Positions 7,737-16,392 of a stretch of DNA of 64,000 nucleotides are shown in pieces. Source of the stretch: Micromonospora parathelypteridis. GTDB taxonomy: Bacteria; Actinomycetota; Actinomycetes; Mycobacteriales; Micromonosporaceae. The stretch's first letter is position 1. Each line of letters begins with the position of its first letter. The notes under the pieces were generated by a model. It saw only the letters and a list, made by a program, of their open reading frames with translations, did no database searches and had not been told where the DNA came from. Both the position numbers and the translations under genes were made by a program. The DNA is taken from contig NZ_JACHDP010000001.1 of NCBI RefSeq assembly GCF_014201145.1, positions 1,116,001 through 1,180,000 of the forward strand, written 5' to 3'.

Positions 7737-8885
7737 TTACACCGGGTGATGGATCGGCCCGTCGAGTGCTGTCAGCGGGTGGCCGGTCCCACCCCAGCGG
7801 CCCGCGACGATCTGCGCGGCCACGCTCACCGCGGTCTCCTCCGGGGTACGCCCGCCGAGGTCCAACCCGATCGGTGAGGCGAGCCGGGCCAGCTGCGCCG
7901 CATCGAGACCCGCCTCGCGCAGGCGCTTGTGCCGTTCGTCGTGGGTGCGTCGTGATCCCATCGCACCGACGTACGCCAGCCGGTGACGCAGTGCCAGCGC
8001 CAGCAGCGGCACGTCGAACTTCGGGTCGTGGGTCAGCACGCAGACGACGGTCCGCCCGTCGACCCGGCCGGCGTCCAACTCCGCCGCCAGGTAGCGGTGC
8101 GGCCACTGCACCACCACCTCGTCCGCCTCCGGAAACCGTCGCGCGGTGGCGAAGACCGGGCGGGCGTCACAGACGGTCACCCGGTAGCCGAGGAACGCGC
8201 CGATCCGGGCCACCGCCGCGGCGAAGTCGATCGCCCCGAAAACGATCATCCGGGGCGGGGTGGCGTGGACAGCCACGAACAGGCTGAGGCCGGTGCCCCG
8301 GCGCTGCCCGTGGTACCCGTACCGGAGCATTCCGCTGTGCCCGGCGTTGAGCAGCCCGACGGCGTCGGCGGTCGCGGCCGCGTCCAGCCGCTCAGCGCCG
8401 AGGGAGCCGATCACCTGGTCCCCGGTCAGCACCAGCCGGCGGCCCAGCCGCCCGGCCGGGTCGCCCGGCAGGTCGCGATCGTTGGCCGCCACGCAGGTGA
8501 CCACCGCCGCCGGCTGGCCGGCACGGCGCGCGACGGCGACCGCGTCCCACTCCGCGATGGCGTCGGGTTCGATTCGCTCCACGAACACGTCGAGCATTCC
8601 GCCACAGGTCAGGCCCACGGCGTACGCGTCGTCGTCGCTGATTCCGTAGCGGATCAGCTCGGGGACGCCGGCGTCCAGCACGCGGTGGGCCCTCTCGTAG
8701 AGGTCGGCCTCCACGCAGCCACCGGAGACACTGCCGGTGACCGTGCCGTCGGCCGCCACCAGCATGGTGACGCCGGGTGGCTGTGGCGCGGACCGCCAGG
8801 TGGCCACAACGGTGGCCAGGGCGACCACCTCGCCGGCCCGGCACCGGCGGTGCACCTCGTCGAACACCTCGGGCACGCTGCCCAC
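7737..8885 (-). CDS. XdhC/CoxI-family molybdenum cofactor maturation protein
   Basis: The product is about 382 residues from GTG 8885 (or GTG 8876). The N-terminal XdhC domain has VALATVVATWRSAPQPPG and the Cys-containing VSGGCVEADLYERA and GLTCGGMLDVFVE. A C-terminal Rossmann domain contains RMIVFGAIDFAAAVARIGAF and ends with GSRRTHDERHKRL and IGLDLGGRTPEETAVSVAAQ. XdhC proteins bind Moco, promote its sulfuration and insert it into xanthine dehydrogenase-type enzymes. The divergently encoded oxidoreductase (126 nt away) is its obvious client, as with PaoD and PaoABC in E. coli. Confidence 0.93.
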   Translation of the reverse strand: MGSVPEVFDEVHRRCRAGEVVALATVVATWRSAPQPPGVTMLVAADGTVTGSVSGGCVEADLYERAHRVLDAGVPELIRYGISDDDAYAVGLTCGGMLDVFVERIEPDAIAEWDAVAVARRAGQPAAVVTCVAANDRDLPGDPAGRLGRRLVLTGDQVIGSLGAERLDAAATADAVGLLNAGHSGMLRYGYHGQRRGTGLSLFVAVHATPPRMIVFGAIDFAAAVARIGAFLGYRVTVCDARPVFATARRFPEADEVVVQWPHRYLAAELDAGRVDGRTVVCVLTHDPKFDVPLLALALRHRLAYVGAMGSRRTHDERHKRLREAGLDAAQLARLASPIGLDLGGRTPEETAVSVAAQIVAGRWGGTGHPLTALDGPIHHPV

Positions 8886-9014
8886 TCTCCGTTTCGTCGC
8901 TGATCGAGCCGGGCCACCAGGCCGGGTCGCCGCCTGAAACCCTTGCCCGCAAAAGCCGCAAAACGGCCTTAAGCCGAGGATATGGTCGGTTCCACCTGGA
9001 GGGAGTGTCAGTTG

Positions 9015-9560
9015 GTGAAGTCGTACGAGGCGCTGCGTACCGCGCCGAATCCGGACCACGCGATGGTCAGGGGTCCGGGCGAGGTGGCGGTCCATCTGCG
9101 CGTCAACGGCGAGAGTCGGACGACGAACCTGGAGCCACGGGTCAGCCTGCTCGACGCCCTCCGCGACCGGCTCGACCTGACCGGCACCAAGAAGGGCTGC
9201 AACCAGGGTGCCTGCGGAGCGTGCACGGTGTGGGTGGACGGTCGCCGCGTGCTGGCCTGCCTGACCCTGGCGATCACCTGCGAGAGCCGCGAGGTGACCA
9301 CCATCGAGGGGCTGTCCGACGGGGACGCCCTGCACCCGATGCAGCAGGCCTTCCTGGACTGCGACGCGTTCCAGTGTGGGTACTGCACCCCCGGGCAGAT
9401 CATGTCCGCGGTGGCTCTGCTGGCCGAGAGGCACGCCGGCGACGATACGGAGATCCGGGAGTGGATGAGCGGCAACCTCTGCCGCTGCGCCGCGTACCCA
9501 CACATCCGCACGGCGATCCGCCGGGTCCGCGACGGGAGCGGTGGCGATGCGGCCCGTTAG
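9015..9560 (+). CDS. molybdenum oxidoreductase, 2Fe-2S subunit (PaoA/YagT-like)
   Basis: The product is about 181 residues. The plant-type [2Fe-2S] cluster motif is KKGCNQGACGACTVWVDG with the fourth Cys in LACLTLA, and the second cluster is FQCGYCTPGQIM plus NLCRCAAYPHI. These are the two iron-sulfur clusters of xanthine oxidase family small subunits, carrying electrons from Moco to FAD. A GGAGGG at 8998-9003 supports GTG 9015 (or TTG 9012); ATG 8982 lies upstream of it and is less likely. Unlike E. coli PaoA no twin-arginine signal is visible, so the enzyme is probably cytoplasmic. The next gene starts inside its 3' end. Confidence 0.93.
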   Translation: MKSYEALRTAPNPDHAMVRGPGEVAVHLRVNGESRTTNLEPRVSLLDALRDRLDLTGTKKGCNQGACGACTVWVDGRRVLACLTLAITCESREVTTIEGLSDGDALHPMQQAFLDCDAFQCGYCTPGQIMSAVALLAERHAGDDTEIREWMSGNLCRCAAYPHIRTAIRRVRDGSGGDAAR

Positions 9561-10542
9561 CTACTCCCGGGCCTCCGATGTCGGCGCGGCCATCGGCGCG
9601 GTGAGCTCCGACCCGGAGAGCGCTTTCCTGGCCGGCGGCACCACCCAGGTCGACCTGCTGCGCATCTACGTCGAACAGCCGCGCCGCCTCGTCGACATCA
9701 ACGACCTGCCGCTGAATCGGGTCGAGGCGCTGCCCGACGGTGGACTGCGGATCGGCGGGCTGGCCCGGATGAGCGACGTGGCCCAGGAGCCGGAGCTGGT
9801 CCGGCGCTACCCGATGGTCGCCGAGTCGTTGCTGCTCGGCGCCTCCCCGCAGCTACGCAACATGGCCACCATCGGAGGCAACCTGCTGCAGCGGGTGCGG
9901 TGCAGCTATTTCCGCGACACCGAGGCGGCCTGCAACAAGCGCGTCCCCGGGAGCGGGTGCAGCGCGCTGGAGGGCATCAACCGGGGGCACGCGGTCCTCG
10001 GCACCAGCGACCAGTGCATCGCCACCCACCCGTCCGACCTGGCTGTGGCGCTGGTCGCGCTCGACGCCGTGGTGCAGACCGAGGGGCCGGGCGGTGCACG
10101 GAGCATCCCCATCGACGACTTCTTCCTGCTGCCCGGCCAGACCCCGGAGCGGGAACACCCGTTGACCCACGGCGAGTTGGTGACCGGCATCGACCTGCCA
10201 CCGGCACCGGTGGCGGCCACCTCCCGCTACATCAAGATTCGCGACCGCGAGTCGTACGAGTTCGCGCTCGCCTCGGTCGCGGTGGCCATCGCGGTCGACG
10301 ACGGTCGGGTCACCGAGGTCCGGTTGGCCCTGGGCGGGGTGGCCACCAAACCGTGGCGGGCACGGGCTGCCGAGCGGGAGCTCAACGGCGCCCCGGCGAC
10401 CACGGACTCGTTCACCCGCGCCGCGGCGGCCGAGCTGGCACCGGCGGTGTCGCACGGCATGAACGACTTCAAAGTCGAGCTGGCCCGACGTACCGTCGTC
10501 CGGGCTCTCGAGCAGATGACGCAGCGGGAGGGACCGGCATGA
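9547..10542 (+). CDS. molybdenum oxidoreductase, FAD subunit with extra Fe-S motif (PaoB/YagS-like)
   Basis: The product is about 331 residues from ATG 9547 (GTG 9541 is possible). The FAD-binding signature is FLAGGTTQVDLLRI and ATIGGNLLQRVRC. Residues about 115-165 contain the PaoB-type insertion with Cys residues in RVRCSYFRD, AACNKRVPGSGCSA and SDQCIATHPSDLA. In E. coli PaoB this insertion binds a [4Fe-4S] cluster, which separates PaoABC aldehyde oxidoreductases from ordinary xanthine dehydrogenases. It overlaps the genes on both sides, so the three subunits are made from one transcript with coupled translation. Confidence 0.93.
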   Translation: MRPVSYSRASDVGAAIGAVSSDPESAFLAGGTTQVDLLRIYVEQPRRLVDINDLPLNRVEALPDGGLRIGGLARMSDVAQEPELVRRYPMVAESLLLGASPQLRNMATIGGNLLQRVRCSYFRDTEAACNKRVPGSGCSALEGINRGHAVLGTSDQCIATHPSDLAVALVALDAVVQTEGPGGARSIPIDDFFLLPGQTPEREHPLTHGELVTGIDLPPAPVAATSRYIKIRDRESYEFALASVAVAIAVDDGRVTEVRLALGGVATKPWRARAAERELNGAPATTDSFTRAAAAELAPAVSHGMNDFKVELARRTVVRALEQMTQREGPA

Positions 10543-12770
10543 GCCCGGCGATCGGCGGCACGCTCAATCGGGTGGACGGTCGCGCCAAGGTGCGCGGGGA
10601 CGCCCGCTACTCCGCCGAGGTCGCGGTGACCGGCCTGGTCCACGCCGTGCTGGTGAACGCGACGGTGGCCAGTGGCCGGATCACCGCGATCGACACCGCC
10701 GAGGCCGAGCGGGCCGACGGGGTGCTGGCCGTGTTCACCCACCGCAACCTGAGCCGGGTCGCCAGCGTGCCGCCGCTACTCCCGTCACTGGCCGGACTGG
10801 CCGCGCCGGGGCAGACCTTCTTTCCGATGCAGGACGAGGTCATCCACTACTCCGGTCAGCCGATCGCCATCGTGGTCGCCGACACCGTCGAACGCGCCGA
10901 CCACGCCGGCACCCTGATCCGCGTCGAGTACGCCGCCACGCCCTCCATCACCCTGCTCGACCAGGCCCGCGACCAGGCGTACGTGCCCGAACGGATCTTC
11001 GGCGGGCTGCTGCCGGGGCAGGCATCCCGTGGTGACGTGGCGAAGGCGTTGGCTGAGGCGCAGGTGTGCGTGGACGCTACATATCGCTTCGCGCCCAACC
11101 ACCACAACCCGATCGAGCCGTCGGCCAGCACCGCCGTCTGGGAGGACGTCGATCGGCTGACCATCTACGACTCGACCCAGGGGCCGAACGCCACCCAGTT
11201 CACCGTCGCGGCGCTGCTCGGCCTGCCACCCATCTCGATCCGGGTGGTGAGTCACGCCGTCGGCGGCAGCTTCGGCTCGAAGGCGATGATCTGGCATCAC
11301 CCGGCGTTGGCCGCGCTCGCCGCCCGGCAGGTCGGCCGGCCGGTACAGCTGGCGCTGACCCGGGAGCAGATGTTCACCTCCTGCGGGCACCGCGAGGAGC
11401 AGGAGCAGCGGATCACCATCGGCGCGGGCGCGGACGGCCGCATCACCGCGCTGCGCCACCACAAGCTGTCGCTGACCTCGCGCTTCGACGACTGGGCGGA
11501 ACCGTCCTTGCAGAGCCCGGCGGTGGCGTACACCAGCCCCCACTACGAGGGGATCTACCACCTGGTCCGGGGCAATACGATCACCCCGACCTTCATGCGC
11601 GCACCGGGTGAGGCGACCGGCATGTTCGCCCTCGAGTGTGCGATGGACGAGCTGGCCGAGCAGATCGGGATCGACCCCCTGGAGCTGCGGCTGCGCAACT
11701 ACTCGGACGCCGACCCGGAGAGCGGAAACCCGTGGTCCAGCAGCGGGTTGAAGGAGTGCTACCAGCGGGCGTCCGAGCTGTTCGGCTGGCGCGACCGCGA
11801 CTCTCGTCCCCGGCGCGAGGACCAATGGTTGATCGGCAGCGGCATGGCCAGCGCGCTCTATCCGGTGACCCAACCGGTGAACCCGCAACGCGCGCGGGCC
11901 CGGCTCTACAACGACGGTACGGCCGTCGTCGAGGCGGGCGTGTCCGAGTTCGGCACCGGGGTCTTCACCGCGATGACCCAGGTCGCCGCGGACGCGCTCG
12001 GCCTCCCGGTGGAGCGGGTACGGTTCGTCGGCGGCAGCAGTGACCTGCCGAACGTCACCGCCGCCGTGGGCTCCGCGGGAACCAGCGCCGTCGGCTCCGC
12101 CGTACACCTCGCGACGACGCAGCTGCGCGACGAGCTGATCAGGCGCGCGGTCGCCGACGCCCACTCGCCGTTGCACGGCGCCGATCCCGGCACGGTGGTG
12201 GTTCAGGACGGTCGGATGGCGCTGCGCGACCGTCCCGACGTCGGCGAGACGTACGCGGACATGATGGCCCGCACCCTGACCCCGGACGCGGAGGTACTTG
12301 GCACCTGGACGCCGCCACCGCAGGACGCTGGGTACGGGTTGCACACCTTCGGGGCACAGATGGCCGAGGTGGCGGTCGACGCCGACCTCGGCGTCGTGCG
12401 GGTGCGCCGGATGGTCGGGGTGTTCGCGCCCGGCCGGGTGCTCAACCGGAAGACGGCGCACAGCCAGTTGATGGGCGGCATGCTCTGGGGGCTCGGCCAG
12501 GCGCTACTGGAGGCCACCCGGATGGATCCCCGGTCGGGCCGCTGGGCCAACGCCAGTCTCGGCGACTACCTGGTCGCGGTCAACGCGGACGCGCCGGACG
12601 TCGTGGTGGACACCGTCGAGGTGCACGACGAGGTGGTGAACCCGCTCGGAATGAAGGGCGTCGGGGAGATCGGCGTGGTGGGTGCGGCCGCCGCGATCGC
12701 GAACGCCGTGCACGACGCCACCGGACGCCGGCAGTACGAGCTGCCGATCACCCTGGAGAAGCTGCTCTGA
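10539..12770 (+). CDS. molybdenum oxidoreductase, catalytic Moco subunit (PaoC/YagR-like)
   Basis: The product is 743 residues from ATG 10539, overlapping the FAD subunit stop by 4 nt (ATGA). The fold follows the xanthine oxidase large subunit: GTLNRVDGRAKVRGDARYSA, SHAVGGSFGSKAMIWHH, TPTFMRAPGEATGMFALECA, VGSAGTSAVGSAVHLATTQL and the catalytic Glu region GMKGVGEIGVVGAAAAIANA. The length matches PaoC (about 730). This subunit holds the molybdopterin centre where aldehydes or N-heterocycles are hydroxylated. Given the PaoB-like Fe-S insertion in its partner, an aldehyde oxidoreductase is the best guess; substrate is unknown. Confidence 0.93.
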   Translation: MSPAIGGTLNRVDGRAKVRGDARYSAEVAVTGLVHAVLVNATVASGRITAIDTAEAERADGVLAVFTHRNLSRVASVPPLLPSLAGLAAPGQTFFPMQDEVIHYSGQPIAIVVADTVERADHAGTLIRVEYAATPSITLLDQARDQAYVPERIFGGLLPGQASRGDVAKALAEAQVCVDATYRFAPNHHNPIEPSASTAVWEDVDRLTIYDSTQGPNATQFTVAALLGLPPISIRVVSHAVGGSFGSKAMIWHHPALAALAARQVGRPVQLALTREQMFTSCGHREEQEQRITIGAGADGRITALRHHKLSLTSRFDDWAEPSLQSPAVAYTSPHYEGIYHLVRGNTITPTFMRAPGEATGMFALECAMDELAEQIGIDPLELRLRNYSDADPESGNPWSSSGLKECYQRASELFGWRDRDSRPRREDQWLIGSGMASALYPVTQPVNPQRARARLYNDGTAVVEAGVSEFGTGVFTAMTQVAADALGLPVERVRFVGGSSDLPNVTAAVGSAGTSAVGSAVHLATTQLRDELIRRAVADAHSPLHGADPGTVVVQDGRMALRDRPDVGETYADMMARTLTPDAEVLGTWTPPPQDAGYGLHTFGAQMAEVAVDADLGVVRVRRMVGVFAPGRVLNRKTAHSQLMGGMLWGLGQALLEATRMDPRSGRWANASLGDYLVAVNADAPDVVVDTVEVHDEVVNPLGMKGVGEIGVVGAAAAIANAVHDATGRRQYELPITLEKLL

Positions 12771-13074
12771 GAGTGGCCTGACACCCGGTCCAACACATCG
12801 AGGAACGGCTATTGCGCTGCGACCGTGCGGCGTGGTGGGATGGCGCGTACCGGGCGGTGCGAGGGGCTGCCGCGCCGCCGGTTGCCGGGTTCGTCAGACG
12901 CGAGGGCGCCGGTCCGTGACAGGACCGTCGATGGCGCTCGTCCACCGGCCGTTTCCCGCCGGGGCACGTCGCCGTGATCGTCGCACCGCTCACGTCAGCG
13001 GGGCGATCAGGCCACAACCCACCCGATTGCGGCGGGGCGGCTCGGGCAGCGCGCCTCGCGAGTCAGGAGAACCC
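12771..13074. other. intergenic region without a recognised gene
   Basis: Between the Moco subunit and the LPMO gene I see no convincing coding sequence on either strand and no strong hairpin. It should contain the LPMO promoter. An AGGAGA at about 13065-13070 is the ribosome-binding site for the GTG at 13075. Confidence 0.6.
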
Positions 13075-14217
13075 GTGAACCGTTCCCGTACGGCCGCGTT
13101 GCTCATCGCGGCCGTGACCCTCTCGCTGGGCGCTGTCGCCCTGGCGTCCAGTCCCCAGCCGGCCGCCGCGCACGGCGCGGCGATGACCCCGGGCAGCCGT
13201 ACCTACCTGTGTTGGCAGGATGGCCGCAGCCAGACCGGTGAGATCAGGCCGAACAACCCCGCGTGCTCCGCTGCGGTAGCGCAGAGCGGGGCGAACTCGC
13301 TCTACAACTGGTTCAGCGTGCTGCGCTCCGACGCCGGCGGCCGGACCACCGGCTTCATCCCGGACGGGCAGCTGTGCAGCGGCGGCAACTCCGGTTACCG
13401 CGGCTACGACCTGCCCCGCACCGACTGGCCGCTGACCCACCTGACCGCCGGGGCGCAGTTGGACTTCCGGTACAGCAACTGGGCGCACCACCCGGGCACG
13501 TTCTACTTCTACGTGACCAAGAACAGCTGGAGTCCGACCCGGGCGCTGGCCTGGAGTGACCTGGAGGAGCAACCATTCCTGCAGGTGACCAATCCGCCGC
13601 AGCGCGGGGCGGTCGGCACCAACGACGGGCACTACTACTTCAGCGGCAACCTGCCGTCGGGCAAGAGTGGCCGGCACATCATCTACTCCCGCTGGGTGCG
13701 CTCGGATTCGCAGGAGAACTTCTTCGGCTGCTCCGACGTGACCTTCGACGGCGGCAACGGTCAGGTGACCGGGGTGGGCCCGGGTAACGGTTCGCCGTCG
13801 CCCACCCCGACCCCGGTCTCCCCCACGCCCACACCGACCTACTCGACGCCGGGACCGACCACTCCGCCGCCGACCACCACTCCGCCGCCGACCACCACCC
13901 CGCCGCCGACCGGCGGCGACTGCATGGCGGTCTACAAGGTGACCAGCGCCTGGCAGGGTGGCTTCCAGGGCGAGGTCACGATCATGAACCACGGCAGTAC
14001 GCCGTTCTCCGGCTGGACCGCGAGCTGGACCTGGCCGAACGGGCAGTCGATCAGTCAGATCTGGAGCGCCACACAGACGTCGTCCGGATCGTCGGTGACG
14101 GCGACAAACGTCTCCTACAACGGCACGGTCGCACCAGAAGGCACGACAACGTTCGGCTTCCTGGCCAGTTCCACAGGAACGAACGGCATCCCCACAGTGA
14201 CCTGCGCCCGCCGCTAA
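13075..14217 (+). CDS. secreted AA10 lytic polysaccharide monooxygenase with CBM2
   Basis: The product is 380 residues from GTG 13075, preceded by AGGAGA. A signal peptide (NRSRTAALLIAAVTLSLGAV ... PAAA) is followed directly by HGAAMTPGSRTYLCW, so cleavage before His exposes the copper histidine-brace residue. The second His is in NWAHHPGTFYFYVTK. A Pro/Thr linker near residues 240-280 leads to a C-terminal CBM2 of about 100 residues beginning CMAVYKVTSAWQGGFQGEV, with the surface Trp residues GWTASWTWPNGQ. AA10 enzymes oxidatively cleave chitin or cellulose; the CBM2 favours crystalline polysaccharide binding, but which substrate is used cannot be told here. Confidence 0.94.
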   Translation: MNRSRTAALLIAAVTLSLGAVALASSPQPAAAHGAAMTPGSRTYLCWQDGRSQTGEIRPNNPACSAAVAQSGANSLYNWFSVLRSDAGGRTTGFIPDGQLCSGGNSGYRGYDLPRTDWPLTHLTAGAQLDFRYSNWAHHPGTFYFYVTKNSWSPTRALAWSDLEEQPFLQVTNPPQRGAVGTNDGHYYFSGNLPSGKSGRHIIYSRWVRSDSQENFFGCSDVTFDGGNGQVTGVGPGNGSPSPTPTPVSPTPTPTYSTPGPTTPPPTTTPPPTTTPPPTGGDCMAVYKVTSAWQGGFQGEVTIMNHGSTPFSGWTASWTWPNGQSISQIWSATQTSSGSSVTATNVSYNGTVAPEGTTTFGFLASSTGTNGIPTVTCARR

Positions 14218-14223
14218 CCACCA

Positions 14224-14283
14224 GTTGATCAAGAGGTTTGCGTCACCGGAACGGCTCCGGATGACGCAAACCTCTTGATCAAC
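14224..14283 (+). terminator. long inverted repeat with TTGATCAA ends, between convergent genes
   Basis: Arms 14224-14245 and 14262-14283 are exact reverse complements (22 nt), with GTTGATCAAGAGG at the left end. An inner CCGGA/TCCGG extends the stem to 27 bp with a single bulge and a 5-nt loop. It separates the LPMO gene (+) from asnB (-), so it likely ends both transcripts. It is a second member of the family at 4188-4248 and 57391-57452. Confidence 0.82.
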
Positions 14284-14297
14284 AGGCTGGGGTGGGG

Positions 14298-16259
14298 TCA
14301 GCGGACCATGGAGCCGACTACGGGCTTGGTGAGTAGGGCGGACTGGTTGCGCTGGATGCCCGGGTCGAGGGTCTTGGCCACGAAGATGGCGTGCCAGATG
14401 CAGAAGATCAACACCGTCCACACCTTGCGGGAGTGGTCGGCCTCCTCCCGCTTGTGCTCGTCGAGCAGCCGCAGCGCGTACGACAGGTCGAGCAGGTCGC
14501 CCGCGCCCGAGGTGCTCAGCACGTGCCGGGCCCACTCGTACATCTCGCCGCGCAACCAGACCCGGGTGGGGGTCGGGAAGCCCAGCTTCTTGCGGTTGAC
14601 GATGGCCGGCGGCACGACACCCTGCAACGCCTGGCGCATCGCGTACTTCGTGGCGTCGGAGCGCGGCGGCAGCTTCAGGTCGACCGGGATCTTCGCCGCG
14701 ACGTCGAAGACCGCACGGTCGAGGAACGGCACCCGCACCTCCAGCGAGTGCGACATCGAGATCCGGTCGGCCTTGACCAGGATGTCGCCCCGCAGCCACG
14801 TGTAGAGGTCGACATACTGCATCTTGGTGACGTCGTCCAGCTCGGTGCACTCGGCGTAGATCGGGGCGGTGACGTCGGTGTAGCGCACCGAGGGGTCGTA
14901 GCGCCGCATCAGGTGCTGCTTCTCCTCCTCGGTGAACATCCGGGCGTTGCCGTAGTAGCGCTCCTCGATCGGGGTGGTGCCGCGCTCCAGGAAGCTCTTG
15001 CCCTTGACCCCCTGCGGGATCGCCTTGGAGACCGCGCGCAGGCCCTTCTGCACCCCGCCGGGCAGACCATTGACGGTCCCCAGCGACAGCGGCTCCCGGT
15101 AGATCGTGTAGCCGCCGAAGAACTCGTCGGCGCCCTCGCCGGAGAGCACCACCGTGACGTGCTCGGCGGCCTTCTTGGCCACGAAGTAGAGCGGCACCAG
15201 CGCCGGGTCGGCCACCGGGTCGTCCAGGTGCCAGACGATCTTCGGCAGCGCGTCGATCATGTCCTGCGGACCGATCTTGGTGGGGATGGTGGTGACGTCC
15301 AGGTGCCGCGCCGAATCCTGGGCGACGTCGATCTCCGAATATCCCGGTACGTCGTAGCCGACGGTGAACGTGAGGATGTTCGGGTTGAACTCCCGGGCCA
15401 GCGCGACCACCGCGGTGGAGTCGATGCCGCTGGACAGGAACGAGCCGACCGGAACGTCGGAGCGCATGTGCATGCGCACGCTCTCCCGCAGCGTCTCCCG
15501 GATCTCGTGGTACAGCTTCTGCTCGTCGTCGACCGGCGCTGGCCGGAACACCGGCCGGTACCACCGCCGTACGTCGATCCGCCCGCCCGGGGTCCAGTTC
15601 AGGTACTCCCCGGAGCCGATCCGGCTGATGCCCTTGTGCAGCGTGCCGGGCTCGGGGACGTACTGCAGGGTCAGGTAGTGGCTGAGGTTGGCCGCGTCGA
15701 CGCCCGCGTCGCCCTGGTAGTTGCTGTGCGCGAACGGCAGCAGCGCCTTCTTCTCCGACGCCAGGTAGAGGCCGTCGGCGGTCTCCAGGTAGTGCATCGG
15801 CTTGATGCCGAAGTAGTCGCGGGCACCGAACGCGCGCCGCTCCTGCCGATCCCAGATGACGAAGGCGAACATGCCCCGCAGCCGGGTGAGCACCTGCTCG
15901 CCCCAGAAGTGGTAGCCCGCGACGATCACCTCGCCGTCACCGGCGGTGGCGAACTGGGCGCCGAAGTCCCTGATCAACTCCTCGCGCAGCTCGATGTAGT
16001 TGTAGATCTCACCGTTGAAAGTGAGCAGGTAACGGCCGTTCGCGTAGGGCAGCGGCTCGTGGCTCGACGCGACGTCGATGATCGCCAGCCGCTTGTGGGC
16101 GAACACGCCGTCCGCGTACCGGCCGGAGGCGTCGCCGACCACCTCGACCCCGGTCTCGTCGGGGCCGCGGTGGTGCAGGCATTCCAACGCTCCGGCGATG
16201 TGGTCGCGGTGCGCGGCGGCATTGCCGTTCGCGCTGAAGAAGGCCAGAAGTCCGCACAT
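14298..16259 (-). CDS. asnB: asparagine synthase (glutamine-hydrolysing)
   Basis: The product is 653 residues from ATG 16259, so Cys2 (MCGLLAFF) is the glutaminase nucleophile after Met removal. The class II amidotransferase domain has HRGPDETG and LLTFNGEIYNYIELREEL. The synthetase domain has the ATP PP-loop SFLSSGIDSTAVVAL near residue 275, and later VVLSGEGADEFFGGY and SLEVRVPFLDR. It makes asparagine from aspartate, ATP and glutamine in the cytosol. The length suits the actinobacterial AsnB subgroup. The gene is monocistronic and divergent from pepP-like 16393. Confidence 0.94.
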   Translation of the reverse strand: MCGLLAFFSANGNAAAHRDHIAGALECLHHRGPDETGVEVVGDASGRYADGVFAHKRLAIIDVASSHEPLPYANGRYLLTFNGEIYNYIELREELIRDFGAQFATAGDGEVIVAGYHFWGEQVLTRLRGMFAFVIWDRQERRAFGARDYFGIKPMHYLETADGLYLASEKKALLPFAHSNYQGDAGVDAANLSHYLTLQYVPEPGTLHKGISRIGSGEYLNWTPGGRIDVRRWYRPVFRPAPVDDEQKLYHEIRETLRESVRMHMRSDVPVGSFLSSGIDSTAVVALAREFNPNILTFTVGYDVPGYSEIDVAQDSARHLDVTTIPTKIGPQDMIDALPKIVWHLDDPVADPALVPLYFVAKKAAEHVTVVLSGEGADEFFGGYTIYREPLSLGTVNGLPGGVQKGLRAVSKAIPQGVKGKSFLERGTTPIEERYYGNARMFTEEEKQHLMRRYDPSVRYTDVTAPIYAECTELDDVTKMQYVDLYTWLRGDILVKADRISMSHSLEVRVPFLDRAVFDVAAKIPVDLKLPPRSDATKYAMRQALQGVVPPAIVNRKKLGFPTPTRVWLRGEMYEWARHVLSTSGAGDLLDLSYALRLLDEHKREEADHSRKVWTVLIFCIWHAIFVAKTLDPGIQRNQSALLTKPVVGSMVR

Positions 16260-16392
16260 GGTGGTCATCTTCCCACGCGCGTTGTGGGCCCGTCGCAGCC
16301 GTCCGTCGATCCGCCCGGCTCCCGGTGGGCGCAACCGCGAACCGGGCGCGCGGTACCGTCGGGACCAGCAACGAAGCGGAGGGAGCGGCGCA

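Noticed and set aside
13063..15564. 833-residue minus-strand frame spanning LPMO and asnB
   Set aside because: Runs antisense through one real gene and out of frame through another, across a hairpin.
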